Below are positions 17,384 to 26,574 of a DNA stretch of 64,000 bases, piece by piece (position 1 is the stretch's first letter; each line of letters opens with the position of its first letter). The position numbers were made by a program, and so were the translations under genes. Where the stretch lies: the NCBI GenBank assembly GCA_913056455.1, contig CAJXMJ010000002.1, forward strand, positions 186,001-250,000. The letters run 5' to 3'. Source of the stretch: an uncultured Fodinibius sp. (GTDB lineage Bacteria > Bacteroidota > Rhodothermia > Balneolales > Balneolaceae). The notes beneath the pieces are model-generated. The model made no database searches and was not told the origin of the DNA. It worked only from the letters and a program-made list of their open reading frames with translations.

Positions 17384-18712
17384 ATGTCTAACCTAAACTC
17401 TCGTTTTAGTTTTGACATCGACGGTCAAGACAATGCGAAAATAAAAGTGATAGGTGTTGGAGGCGGCGGAGGTAATGCCGTTAACAACATGATCGAAAAA
17501 GGCCTGACCAGTGTGGAGTATATCGCTCTTAACACTGATGCACAGGCATTAAAGAACAGCATGGCTGACCTTACCATCCAGGTGGGGGCCAACCTTACCA
17601 ACGGACTTGGTGCCGGAGCACGTCCCGAAATTGGCAGGGAAGCCGTGGAAGAAAATCGACACGAAATTGAAGAGGCCATCGAAGGCGCCGACATGATTTT
17701 TGTTACGGCCGGTATGGGTGGCGGGACCGGAACGGGAGGTGCCCCTGTTGTTTCAGGTATTGCCAAACGCAAGGGTATCTTAACGGTTGGTATTGTAACC
17801 ACACCATTCGACTGTGAAGGTCCAAAACGGATGAAATACGCGCTTGAGGGTATCACTGAGCTCAAGAAAAATAGTGATACCGTCATCGTTATTCCCAACG
17901 AGCGATTGATGGATATCGCCGACGAAGATACCACCTTGCTCGAAGCCTTTGAACAGGCTAACCAGGTTCTCTATAATGCAACTCGCGGCATTTCGGATCT
18001 CATCCTGATGCCTGGCCTTATTAATCTTGACTTTGCCGATGTGCGGACAACGATGCTCGACGGTGGTGCTGCCATCATGGGTGCTGCTAATGCAACGGGC
18101 GAAGATCGCGCAGAAATTGCAGCTCGTGAAGCCATTAACTCACCACTGCTCGATGGGGTGAGCATCAACGGTGCACGCAATGTATTGGTCAACATTTCTT
18201 CCGGAGCAAATCTCGGAATGCAGGAAACCAATACGGCAACGAGTATCATCCAGCAAGAGGCCGGAGAAAATGCTGAGATTATTCTCGGTACAGTGCTCGA
18301 CGAAAGTTTTGATGATGAGCTGCGAGTCACCGTTATTGCTACCGGATTTGATCTGGCTGAAAGCAACAAAGAAGCTCGCGTAGCTCCCAATGAAACTAAG
18401 AAAGGGACTCAAAAGAAAGCCGATGACGATAAACTGGATATGCCGAAGGCCAGTGATGTTACCGGACACAGTCGATATTCCGCAACGAACGAACCGTTCT
18501 ACAAAGGGGAGAAAAACCTCAAGCAGATGGACCAACCGGCATTCCATCGTCGCGGACTTAAAAACGTGCGTCCCCTTAACGATGATGAAAAAGAGGAAAA
18601 AGAGATGCAGGACGAGCAGGAGAAAAGTAACGAACTGCTCAACAATCGCCGCGAACGAATCGACAAGACTGATTCCGATCAGCCGGCATTCCTGCGAAAA
18701 ATTATGGATTAA
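17384..18712 (+). CDS. ftsZ: Cell division protein FtsZ
   Basis: Tubulin-like GTPase forming the Z-ring; 442 residues. The GTP-binding signature is G112-GGTGTG118, preceded by VTAGM, with NTDAQAL and TPFDCEGPKR also visible. The GTPase core ends near 325. The linker is charged and contains MDQPAFHRRG at 382-391, a near-duplicate of the true C-terminal peptide SDQPAFLRKIMD (431-442) that binds FtsA. Start supported by AAGGAG at 17370. Last gene of the cluster; a palindrome and a terminator follow. Confidence 0.98.
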   Translation: MSNLNSRFSFDIDGQDNAKIKVIGVGGGGGNAVNNMIEKGLTSVEYIALNTDAQALKNSMADLTIQVGANLTNGLGAGARPEIGREAVEENRHEIEEAIEGADMIFVTAGMGGGTGTGGAPVVSGIAKRKGILTVGIVTTPFDCEGPKRMKYALEGITELKKNSDTVIVIPNERLMDIADEDTTLLEAFEQANQVLYNATRGISDLILMPGLINLDFADVRTTMLDGGAAIMGAANATGEDRAEIAAREAINSPLLDGVSINGARNVLVNISSGANLGMQETNTATSIIQQEAGENAEIILGTVLDESFDDELRVTVIATGFDLAESNKEARVAPNETKKGTQKKADDDKLDMPKASDVTGHSRYSATNEPFYKGEKNLKQMDQPAFHRRGLKNVRPLNDDEKEEKEMQDEQEKSNELLNNRRERIDKTDSDQPAFLRKIMD

Positions 18713-18757
18713 TCGTTGATATAAATCCTGTTTAGATTGCTATCTACTTGACAAATG

Positions 18758-18773
18758 ACTGGTAATTACCAGT
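18758..18773. promoter_or_regulatory. Perfect 16-bp palindrome after ftsZ
   Basis: ACTGGTAATTACCAGT is fully self-complementary. It is preceded by TTGACA (18748-18753) and followed by TTTTATTA. As RNA it gives a 6-bp stem with an AATT loop and a U-rich tail, so it may be a weak first terminator of ftsZ; as DNA it looks like an operator. Confidence 0.5.
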
Positions 18774-18816
18774 TTTATTAATCCCTTTACTCTGGGATTT
18801 TGATTGCTATAAAATG

Positions 18817-18847
18817 AAAAGGAGTCCTTTGATCGGGACTCCTTTTT
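18817..18847 (+). terminator. Terminator of the dcw cluster, repeat copy A
   Basis: Stem AAAAGGAGTCC (18817-18827) with GGACTCCTTTT (18836-18846), loop TTTGATCG, T-run after. The 44 bases from 18804 to 18847 are repeated with two differences at 21739-21782, downstream of the next gene. Nothing gene-like was seen between it and the ATG at 18976. Confidence 0.9.
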
Positions 18848-18975
18848 CTTTGCTTTCCTTTTGAAACGTTGTTTATATAACAAACATGCCGTACAATCGT
18901 ATGCAGATACTGTTTTCAATAAAGAGTCGAATTTTGTACTGTTAATGCTTTAATATTCAACTAAAAGTTATCACG

Positions 18976-21708
18976 ATGCGGTTTTCAAAACCTTTTTTAC
19001 TCTCTGTTATCATTCTCCTTTTTTCTTTCCATTCTCTGAAAGCCCAAAAACAAAACCTTGAGCCCGAAGATTATGACCAATGGCAATATATTTCTTCGAC
19101 CGAACTTTCTGCAAACGGGAACTGGTTTTCGTATAACATAAGTTTGGAAGATGGCGATGGCTGGCTGATCATCAAGGAGGTCGGAGCCGACTCCACTGAA
19201 GTACATAAATTTATGCATGGAGAACGAGTTGATTTTTCCCAAAATAACCAGTGGGCTGCTTTTTTGATTGGAGTCTCTGAGGATAAAAAAGAACAGCTCG
19301 AAGAACAGAAAAAACAGGTTCGTTACAAATTGGGCCTGATGAATCTGCAAACCGCAAACGTAGATACGTTTCAAAATATTCAGGAATATTCTTTTTCTGA
19401 TGACGGGAAATACCTGGCTATGAAAAAATACAAACCTGAAGAAGTTGAAACTGATGGCACCGACCTGATCTTGCGTAACCTCTCCCGAAAAACAAATCAG
19501 TTGATCGGTAATGTTTCAGAATTTGCCTTTAACGATAGTGGCTCAAAACTGGCTGTTCTGCTCGATTCAAACAAAAAACTCGGAAACGGTGTACATCTAT
19601 ATGATTTACCCTCCAATCGTATTACCGTGCTAGACAGTGATACAGTAAGTTATAAAGATCTGAGTTGGCACGAGGATAAAAACGCCTTGGCATTTTTAAA
19701 ATCTATAGAACATAAGGATTACAAAGATCCCACTCACCGCATTTTAGTGTTCAAAAATCTTGATACGACACCAAGGCAATTCACATTTAATCAGCAGAAA
19801 AGCGATGCTTTTCCCGAAGACTTCCGCGTTGTTGACTTCCGATCCTTGAAATGGTCAGAGGATGGCAACTCTCTGTTTTTTGGTATAAAAGAGTGGACAA
19901 AAGCCGAAAAACCTGATACCACAAAAGAAGAGTCCAAAGATGAACTGGGTCCCACAAACGTAGAAGTCTGGCATTGGCAGGATGACGATATCCAGCCCAA
20001 ACAAGAAGTACTGGTTAATCAACTTAAAGAGGATAACCATCTCTCTGTCTGGCATCTTGACAAGCAGACTTTTGTACAGCTTGGCACCGAACAATTTGAG
20101 CAGGTACAGCTTACTGGCAAACAACAACATGCTGTAGCATACGATCCGCATCCTTATGAGCCGGCCTTCGAGGAAAACTGGCGGGATATTTATTTGATAG
20201 ATGCTAACACCGGTGAATCCCAACAAATCCTGGAGCGTCACGAGCAGGTACGTACATCACCTGATGGCAAGTACCTGTTGTATTTCAAAAATCAGAATTG
20301 GTGGACTTACGATATTGATAACAAAAAACATCGCAACCTGACGAAAGATATTGACACACGATTTGAAAACTTTACAAACGTAAATGGCCGCGAACACCGC
20401 CGTCCCTTCGGAACAGGTGAATGGTCAGAAGACGACTCCTGGATGTTACTTTATGATCAGTACAATACTTACAAAGTTTGGGCGGATGGCAGCAATTATC
20501 GAAAAATTACGGAAGGTAGCAAAGACAAGATCCGCTATCGCCAGGTTCGATTTGAGTATGACAATGATGGTATCGCAACGAATGAGGATATTTACTTTTC
20601 GATGTACGGGGATAAAACGAAAGATCGTGGATATGCTCGTATTGACGACAGCCAAACGGCTGAGACGCTGATGTATGATTCCAAAATGTTTAATAGCCTT
20701 GCCAAAGCAGACTCAACCAAAAACTTCGTTTATCAAAAACAATCGGCCACTGATTCTCCCGATTACTTTCACGTAGATAATGATTTTAACGATCCGATAG
20801 CACTGACGTATACTAATCCTCAGCAGGACAAATTTTACTGGGCTGACGACAAACTCATTACCTTTACCAACGAAAATGGCAAAGAACTCGAGGGACGCCT
20901 CCTTTATCCCGCAAATTATGATCCGGACAAAAGCTATCCCATGATCACCTACATTTATGAAAAGCTCTCCCAATCAATGCATAGCTACAGTATGCCATCA
21001 AAGAAGAGTCCCTATAACGCGCGACGTTACTCTTCTGAGGGATATTTCGTCTTTCTCCCGGATATTACTTACGAGTTGAGTGACCCTGGAATGTCTGCTG
21101 TTGAAAGCGTCGTTCCGGCTGTAGAAAAGGTCATTGAAACCGGCATGATCAACGAGGAACAAATTGGACTTACCGGACACTCGTGGGGAGCGTATCAAAC
21201 GACGTTTATCATCACACAAACCGACTTATTTAATTCTGCTGTTGCCGGTGCTCCGCTTACGAACATGATCAGCATGTATAATTCGATCTACTGGAATACC
21301 GGTACGACCGACGCACGTATTTTTGAAACGAGTCAAGGACGATTTCCTGATCCCTGGTGGAAGGATTGGGATAATTTCATAGACAATTCACCTATCTTTA
21401 ACATGGAAGGCGTACAAACTCCGTTACTGGTTGAATTCGGTACGGATGATGGTGCCGTCGACTTTAACCAAGGTGTAGAACTATATAATACCATGCGTCG
21501 CATGCAGAATCCTTTTGTAATGCTGGTTTACGAAGGGGAAAATCACGGTCTGGCTCGCGAAGAAAATCAAATTGACTACGCCACCCGCGCCTTTGAATGG
21601 CATGAACACTACCTGCTCGGAAAGGAAGCTCCGGAATGGATTACAGATGGACTTCCCTACCTGGAACGACCCGCAATGCAGGAAAAAGAAGAGCAGCAAG
21701 ACAATTAA
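18976..21708 (+). CDS. Secreted S9-family prolyl oligopeptidase-like serine peptidase
   Basis: A 910-residue exported peptidase. A signal peptide of about 23 residues ends at LKAQ. The middle is a beta-propeller-like region of WD/TolB type repeats (such as EFAFNDSGSKLAVLLDS and VRTSPDGKYLLYFKN). The C-terminal alpha/beta hydrolase has the nucleophile in GHSWGAYQT (Ser736), a likely acid Asp825 (GTDDGAVDF) and His857 (GENHGL). The family cleaves oligopeptides in the periplasm or outside and is common in Bacteroidota nutrient use. It is a lone gene, bracketed by two near-identical terminators. Confidence 0.9.
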   Translation: MRFSKPFLLSVIILLFSFHSLKAQKQNLEPEDYDQWQYISSTELSANGNWFSYNISLEDGDGWLIIKEVGADSTEVHKFMHGERVDFSQNNQWAAFLIGVSEDKKEQLEEQKKQVRYKLGLMNLQTANVDTFQNIQEYSFSDDGKYLAMKKYKPEEVETDGTDLILRNLSRKTNQLIGNVSEFAFNDSGSKLAVLLDSNKKLGNGVHLYDLPSNRITVLDSDTVSYKDLSWHEDKNALAFLKSIEHKDYKDPTHRILVFKNLDTTPRQFTFNQQKSDAFPEDFRVVDFRSLKWSEDGNSLFFGIKEWTKAEKPDTTKEESKDELGPTNVEVWHWQDDDIQPKQEVLVNQLKEDNHLSVWHLDKQTFVQLGTEQFEQVQLTGKQQHAVAYDPHPYEPAFEENWRDIYLIDANTGESQQILERHEQVRTSPDGKYLLYFKNQNWWTYDIDNKKHRNLTKDIDTRFENFTNVNGREHRRPFGTGEWSEDDSWMLLYDQYNTYKVWADGSNYRKITEGSKDKIRYRQVRFEYDNDGIATNEDIYFSMYGDKTKDRGYARIDDSQTAETLMYDSKMFNSLAKADSTKNFVYQKQSATDSPDYFHVDNDFNDPIALTYTNPQQDKFYWADDKLITFTNENGKELEGRLLYPANYDPDKSYPMITYIYEKLSQSMHSYSMPSKKSPYNARRYSSEGYFVFLPDITYELSDPGMSAVESVVPAVEKVIETGMINEEQIGLTGHSWGAYQTTFIITQTDLFNSAVAGAPLTNMISMYNSIYWNTGTTDARIFETSQGRFPDPWWKDWDNFIDNSPIFNMEGVQTPLLVEFGTDDGAVDFNQGVELYNTMRRMQNPFVMLVYEGENHGLAREENQIDYATRAFEWHEHYLLGKEAPEWITDGLPYLERPAMQEKEEQQDN

Positions 21709-21751
21709 TTTTCTAATCTCTTTATTCGGAATTTTTGGTTGCTTTAAAATG

Positions 21752-21781
21752 AAAAGGAGTCCTTTGATCGGGACTCCTTTT
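21752..21781 (+). terminator. Terminator after the S9 peptidase, repeat copy B
   Basis: Same stem as at 18817: AAAAGGAGTCC with GGACTCCTTTT and identical loop TTTGATCG. It lies between convergent genes. The repeat extends upstream of the hairpin (TTGCT, then TTTAAAATG), so it is a duplicated segment and not only a similar hairpin. Confidence 0.9.
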
Positions 21782-21844
21782 CTATTGTTAATTTAATAAT
21801 TTACTTGCCTTAATATTAGTCATCATTCAGGAGTATAGTTTCGA

Positions 21845-22654
21845 TCAAAAAACCTCGACAATCAACTTAATAGCCATTGCAATGGCTAATAGCGAAAAGG
21901 CATACTGTAAATAACGACGATCAATTTTTAGATTAAACAACGCCCCGATAAATCCTCCTAACAATCCACCAACTGCCAGCGGAAAAGCCGCTCCAAAATC
22001 TACATACCCCCAGTTAAATTCTGTAAGTGTTCCTATCCCATTTTTGGCCAGTCCGAGCTGGATCCAACCTGAAAGAGAAATCAATACAATCGCCAGAGAA
22101 GAAATACTTACTGAGCGAGCAAAGCTTTTTTTAAACACCAAGTTCATCAGCGGTACCATCACCCCTCCACCACCAATACCAGCTAGGGCCGCTACAAAAC
22201 CCCCGAGACCACCGGTTGCAAATGACTGCGGGAATGTTACAGGCGTTTTATTCTGATCAATTTCATTTTTATCCCGCGCACCGCGCCGATAGAACATATA
22301 TGCCACATATAACAACAGCAGACTAAAAAAGATGACGAACACCTGCTGGCTGTAGTATGGGGATGTGATTACCAACTTACCCAGGTAGACGCCACCCGCT
22401 CCCATCAAACCAATGGTTATACCCTCTGACCAATAAAAGTTCTTCTGCTGAAACTGTCGTATCGAACTCCCAAAAGCTGCAATAAAGGTGCAGAAAAGTG
22501 AGCTTCCAATAGTTAAAACTACGGGGTTAGCAATGCCGGCATCGCTAAATACAATAAACAAAATGGGAGTAAATAAGATACCGCCACCCAAGCCAAAAAG
22601 CCCGGCGACAGTACCTGCTAAAACTCCCAGAAATAAAAAAATAAGTATCTCCAT
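21845..22654 (-). CDS. TauE/SafE-family (TSUP) membrane transporter
   Basis: A 269-residue inner-membrane protein with about eight helices in two repeats. The N-terminus has the family signature AGLFGLGGGILFTPILF and the second half its echo LAGIGGGGVMVPLMN. TSUP proteins move sulfite, sulfonates or other organic anions; the substrate cannot be read from sequence. Its ATG shares one base with the stop of the PhzF-like gene upstream (TGATG), so the two are co-transcribed and translationally coupled. Confidence 0.85.
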   Translation of the reverse strand: MEILIFLFLGVLAGTVAGLFGLGGGILFTPILFIVFSDAGIANPVVLTIGSSLFCTFIAAFGSSIRQFQQKNFYWSEGITIGLMGAGGVYLGKLVITSPYYSQQVFVIFFSLLLLYVAYMFYRRGARDKNEIDQNKTPVTFPQSFATGGLGGFVAALAGIGGGGVMVPLMNLVFKKSFARSVSISSLAIVLISLSGWIQLGLAKNGIGTLTEFNWGYVDFGAAFPLAVGGLLGGFIGALFNLKIDRRYLQYAFSLLAIAMAIKLIVEVF

Positions 22655-23439
22655 CAGATTGTAAACTCTCCTTGCATCACGGTACAGGCTTCCCCTGAAA
22701 TTTCCACCCGATCTTCTTTATAATGACAATATACCGTTCCTCCGCGGTGTGAAACTTGTCGTCCAACCAGCTGTTGCTTTCCTAATCGATTGCTCCAATA
22801 CGGAGTCAACATCGTGTGGGCCGATCCGGTCACCGGATCCTCATCAACACCGGCAGCGGGAGCAAAAAACCGTGATACAAAATCGAGATCATGCCTATCG
22901 GCAGCACCCGTTACGATGATACCCCGCACATCGGCTTTAGACATCGCTCGAATATCCGGATTTAAGTTGCGAACCTGCTCTTCAGATTCTACCACATACA
23001 AATAATCGGTATCACGATAGAGCTCTTGAGCCGGAACACCTACTGCCTCCTCCAAAAAATTGGGAGCCTCCTCCCGATTTAATGCTGCAGTGGGAAAGTT
23101 CATCACAAGCCGATCCCCCTTTCTTTGAACCTTTAATTCCCCACTGTTGGAGTCAAACCGAATGATTTGCTGATCGTAATTCAAGTGCTCAAAAAGCACA
23201 TGGGCCGACGCCAGCGTCGCGTGCCCACACAAATCTACTTCGGTAGTAGGGGTAAACCACCGCAGCCGATAATCCTCATCTTGCTCGACAAAAAAAGCCG
23301 TTTCGGAGAGATTGTTTTCCATGGCTATTTGCTGCATGAGCTCATCGGGCAACCATTTATCCAACGGGCATACCGCCGCCGGGTTCCCCTCAAAAGGTTC
23401 TGAAGCAAAGGCATCAACTTGGCAAATCGGTAATTTCAT
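22654..23439 (-). CDS. PhzF-family isomerase/epimerase
   Basis: A 261-residue cytoplasmic protein with the diaminopimelate-epimerase fold. DAFASEPFEGNPAAVC at the N-terminus and ENNLSETAFFV carry the conserved acidic residue used in PhzF; CGHATLASAHVL and DPVTGSAHTMLTPYW are further family blocks. No phenazine genes are near, so this is a general PhzF homologue of unknown substrate. It is first in a two-gene operon with the TauE/SafE transporter and divergent from mutS2. Confidence 0.88.
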   Translation of the reverse strand: MKLPICQVDAFASEPFEGNPAAVCPLDKWLPDELMQQIAMENNLSETAFFVEQDEDYRLRWFTPTTEVDLCGHATLASAHVLFEHLNYDQQIIRFDSNSGELKVQRKGDRLVMNFPTAALNREEAPNFLEEAVGVPAQELYRDTDYLYVVESEEQVRNLNPDIRAMSKADVRGIIVTGAADRHDLDFVSRFFAPAAGVDEDPVTGSAHTMLTPYWSNRLGKQQLVGRQVSHRGGTVYCHYKEDRVEISGEACTVMQGEFTI

Positions 23440-23570
23440 CTCAATAGTGATAATTATTTTTAACGGAATCTCCCTGTGGAATTAACAATTATTTTACTCT
23501 TTTCAAATTCATCATTTCCGCGGGAAGAAGCTTATATTAAGGCGTATTTTAAACAATTACTTTTTTTATA

Positions 23571-23595
23571 GATCCTGAACCAAGTTCAGGATGAC
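23571..23595. repeat. Half REP-like element before mutS2
   Basis: TCCTGAACCAAGTTCAGGA with trailing TGAC is the single 3' hairpin of the REP-like family, without the 5' partner. It lies 18 bases upstream of the mutS2 ATG. The rest of 23440-23570 is AT-rich spacer between divergent genes and should hold both promoters. Confidence 0.75.
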
Positions 23596-23613
23596 AGGAG
23601 ACAGAAAACATAA

Positions 23614-26016
23614 ATGCATTTATTCCCAGAACATCTAAGTAATAAAATTGGATTTGAGTCGATTCGCGAGGCTACCATTAAAAAAGCCCAGTCAGACATG
23701 GCTCGTGTTCAGATCAAATCCTTAATGCCTTTTTCCGACCGTCAGGTTATAGAACGCCGGCTGGCCCAGGTCAAAGAGATGATGGACTTGCTGTTGAACG
23801 ACTCGGCCTTTCCCCTTCGTAACCTTCACGATGTCCGTGACTATCTCGATAAAGCTCGACCCGAAGGCAGTATTATTCCACTGGAAGCTTTTGTAGAAAT
23901 TTTGGAAGTCAGCATTACTGCGCGTGTCGTTAAGTCGTACATCGACCAGAGAAAGGAACACTATCCCGCCCTCAAAAAAATTGCCGTGGGTCTTATTCCA
24001 CTCAAAGATCTGGAGGAAATCCTTCAAGATGTACTTACTGAAAATGGTGAACTCCGAAGCGATGCCAGTCCCAAGCTGCAATCCATCCGAAATAAGATCA
24101 ATAAACGTAAAAATGACCTGCGTACGACTATTAACCGGGTAATGGGACGCCTATCCAAGCAAGGTATGACATCTGATGAAGGCGCCACTATTCGCAACGG
24201 ACGTATGGTGATTCCGGTTCAAGCCGAGTACAAAAGAAAGGTCCAGGGTTTTGTCCACGATGTATCTTCATCAGGACAAACGGTATACCTGGAACCGGTG
24301 GAAGCCCTTGACATCAACAATGAAATACGTCAGCTCGAATCGGAGGAAAAGCAGGAGATTGAACGCATACTCCGCGAGCTAACAACGCATGTTCGGCATC
24401 AGCGAGATTCCATCCGGCAAAATCTGGAAACGCTAACTACCTTTGATGTCATTTCGGCCAAAGCGCAACTAAGTATTGATCTGGATGGTTTTGTGCCCGT
24501 TATTTCAGAGTCTTCCCATCTATATCTGAAAGAAGCTTACAATCCGCTCTTACTTCTTAAAAACCTGCAGCTTTCCGAAGAAAAACAGGAGAAAGTGGTT
24601 CCCCTTGATATGGAGCTTTCTGAAGATGAGCACTGCCTTGTCATTACAGGCCCCAATGCCGGCGGTAAATCGGTTGCCTTAAAAACACTGGGATTATGCA
24701 GCATGATGATTCAATCAGGATTTGCTATCCCGGCTCGCGACAGCTCGGAAATCCCCATTTTTGACAGCATTTTCGTGGATATGGGGGACGACCAGTCCAT
24801 CGAAAATGATTTGAGTACCTTCTCATCGCGATTGGAATGGATGAAACATACTTTGGACCATGCCAATGACCAAAGCTTGGTTCTGATTGATGAGGCCGCA
24901 GCAGGTACCGATCCCGAAGAAGGCGGTGCATTGTTTCAATCCCTCATTGAAATCCTGATGGAGCGCCAAGCCAAAACCTTGGTTACGACCCACCACGGTT
25001 CACTTAAAGTTTTTGCCCACGATCACGAACGTGCGGTCAATGGTTCAATGGAGTTTGATCAGGATACCCTTTCACCCACCTACCGTTTTAAAAAAGGTGT
25101 GCCCGGCAGCAGCTATGCCTTTGAGATTGCTGAACGGATGAAACTTCAGGACGAACTTCTGCACCGATCCCGCACACTGCTGGGCGAAGCTAAAAGCGAT
25201 ATGGAAACACTTATTACCGAGCTCGAATCCAAAACGCAGGAAGCCGAAGAGCTCAAAAAGAAATACAATCAACTGCAATCCAAAACACAAAAAGAGCGGA
25301 ATCGTTACGAAGAAAAACGCTCTGCTATTGAAAAAGAAAAAGAACAAATCCGAGAGAAAGCACTTAAGGAAGCGAAAGAAATTATGGACTCCGCCAACCA
25401 AAAAATTGAGGAGGCGGTACAGCGAATTGTTGAACAGGGTGAAAAGGATGACGAAACAATTAAAAAGGCTCGAAAAGAGGTAGAGTCCCATCGTAAGAAA
25501 GTATCATCCGAGCTACAGGAATTAGAGAAAAAACAGGAACATTACCAGGATTCATCCGAACAGCCGGAAGTGGGTGACTTAGTACGTTTAAAGGACGCCA
25601 ATACAACCGGAGAGTTAAAAGAGATAAATGGTAACAAGGCAGTTATTTCGGCCGGTGGCCTACGAGTTAAAACAAAATACAACAAACTGGTAAAGGTTGA
25701 GGATGCTTCGGATCGCAAACCAAAAAAACAAAAGGTTAAAGTCAATTTTGAAGACGGCAACCGATTCAAGATGGTAAAACCCCAACTCAGTATTCGGGGC
25801 ATGCGGGGTGATGAAGCTATGAAGGAGGTCCAGCGTTATATTGATAACGCTTTGGCCGCTGGCAAAAATGATGTGCAGATCATCCACGGGAAAGGCGAAG
25901 GCATCCTAAAAAAGCTGGTCCACGAATATTTGGACAAACGCAGAGAAGTTGAAGGGTATGAGATGGCTCCTATTTCACAGGGCGGAGCAGGTTGTACCAT
26001 TGTAAGGTTCCGATAA
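23614..26016 (+). CDS. mutS2: Endonuclease MutS2
   Basis: An 800-residue MutS-family ATPase with C-terminal Smr nuclease domain, involved in suppressing recombination or rescuing stalled, collided ribosomes rather than mismatch repair. Core and clamp regions lead to Walker A G346-PNAGGKS353, then DEAAAGTDPEEGG (Walker B) and the TTHHGSLK switch. A long charged coiled coil (about 500-640) follows, and the Smr domain is at about 722-800 with the HGKG motif. The usual LDLRG of Smr reads LSIRG here. Its stop is directly abutted by the stop of the gene on the other strand. Confidence 0.94.
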   Translation: MHLFPEHLSNKIGFESIREATIKKAQSDMARVQIKSLMPFSDRQVIERRLAQVKEMMDLLLNDSAFPLRNLHDVRDYLDKARPEGSIIPLEAFVEILEVSITARVVKSYIDQRKEHYPALKKIAVGLIPLKDLEEILQDVLTENGELRSDASPKLQSIRNKINKRKNDLRTTINRVMGRLSKQGMTSDEGATIRNGRMVIPVQAEYKRKVQGFVHDVSSSGQTVYLEPVEALDINNEIRQLESEEKQEIERILRELTTHVRHQRDSIRQNLETLTTFDVISAKAQLSIDLDGFVPVISESSHLYLKEAYNPLLLLKNLQLSEEKQEKVVPLDMELSEDEHCLVITGPNAGGKSVALKTLGLCSMMIQSGFAIPARDSSEIPIFDSIFVDMGDDQSIENDLSTFSSRLEWMKHTLDHANDQSLVLIDEAAAGTDPEEGGALFQSLIEILMERQAKTLVTTHHGSLKVFAHDHERAVNGSMEFDQDTLSPTYRFKKGVPGSSYAFEIAERMKLQDELLHRSRTLLGEAKSDMETLITELESKTQEAEELKKKYNQLQSKTQKERNRYEEKRSAIEKEKEQIREKALKEAKEIMDSANQKIEEAVQRIVEQGEKDDETIKKARKEVESHRKKVSSELQELEKKQEHYQDSSEQPEVGDLVRLKDANTTGELKEINGNKAVISAGGLRVKTKYNKLVKVEDASDRKPKKQKVKVNFEDGNRFKMVKPQLSIRGMRGDEAMKEVQRYIDNALAAGKNDVQIIHGKGEGILKKLVHEYLDKRREVEGYEMAPISQGGAGCTIVRFR

Positions 26017-26571
26017 CTATAATTTCTGGAGTCTACCCACTCTCAGAGAAACACCAACTCCTCCAAATGGCTGTTCGGTATTAACATTAAAAAAACTATT
26101 AACACCTACTCCCAAAAACTGAATAGGCTGCCATGATATTTGTCCTCTCAAGGGAAATCCAATAGTTGTTTCTAATGGGGCTTTTGTTCCCCTCCCAAAT
26201 AAATCAGAATACCCATTACCTCCTACTACTGCCACTCCTGTTCCAGCCGAGAGATAAAAAGAACGATAGTTCATACTTCGACCATAAGTCAAGGCAATAT
26301 CCCATGTCCCATTTCTAAAATCTAAATCTGTACTGGTGGCACCTATTGAAAAAAGATGGTCATTATAATCTATTCCCAACCCTGCTTGTGAACCTATTCC
26401 CAATGTAGTGACGGCGGGTCCTCCATGAATCCAAAACGAAATATCCGTATTTGTCGGTTTTACCTCCTGCCCATAGCTTTGCGAAAAGCTTGCAAAAAAT
26501 AAGATTATAAACCAGCAAAAAACGAGCAGTTGTGTCCTGCCATACATATGTTTACTGCCTTGATAGAACAT
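26017..26571 (-). CDS. Secreted outer-membrane beta-barrel-like protein, unknown function
   Basis: 184 residues, with a signal peptide (hydrophobic LLVFCWFIILFFASFSQSYGQ). The rest is glycine/aromatic alternating strands (GLGIDYNDHLFSIGATSTDLDF, FYLSAGTGVAVVGGNG, GQISWQPIQFLGVGVNSFF) and ends in VSLRVGRLQKL, as in small barrel proteins. No family recognised. Start may be the second Met (MYGRTQLL). It is 3 bases downstream of the 444-residue gene, so the two form an operon. AT-richer than the genes around it. Confidence 0.7.
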   Translation of the reverse strand: MFYQGSKHMYGRTQLLVFCWFIILFFASFSQSYGQEVKPTNTDISFWIHGGPAVTTLGIGSQAGLGIDYNDHLFSIGATSTDLDFRNGTWDIALTYGRSMNYRSFYLSAGTGVAVVGGNGYSDLFGRGTKAPLETTIGFPLRGQISWQPIQFLGVGVNSFFNVNTEQPFGGVGVSLRVGRLQKL

Positions 26572-26574
26572 ATC

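Noticed and set aside
17425-17934. Long 169-codon open frame antisense to ftsZ
   Set aside because: Shadow of the ftsZ codon bias; the peptide is low-complexity (Ser/Pro/Ala runs) and has no start signal or family resemblance.
22654-23439. Phenazine biosynthesis gene phzF
   Set aside because: No other phenazine genes are near; the PhzF family is broad, so only a family-level call is given.
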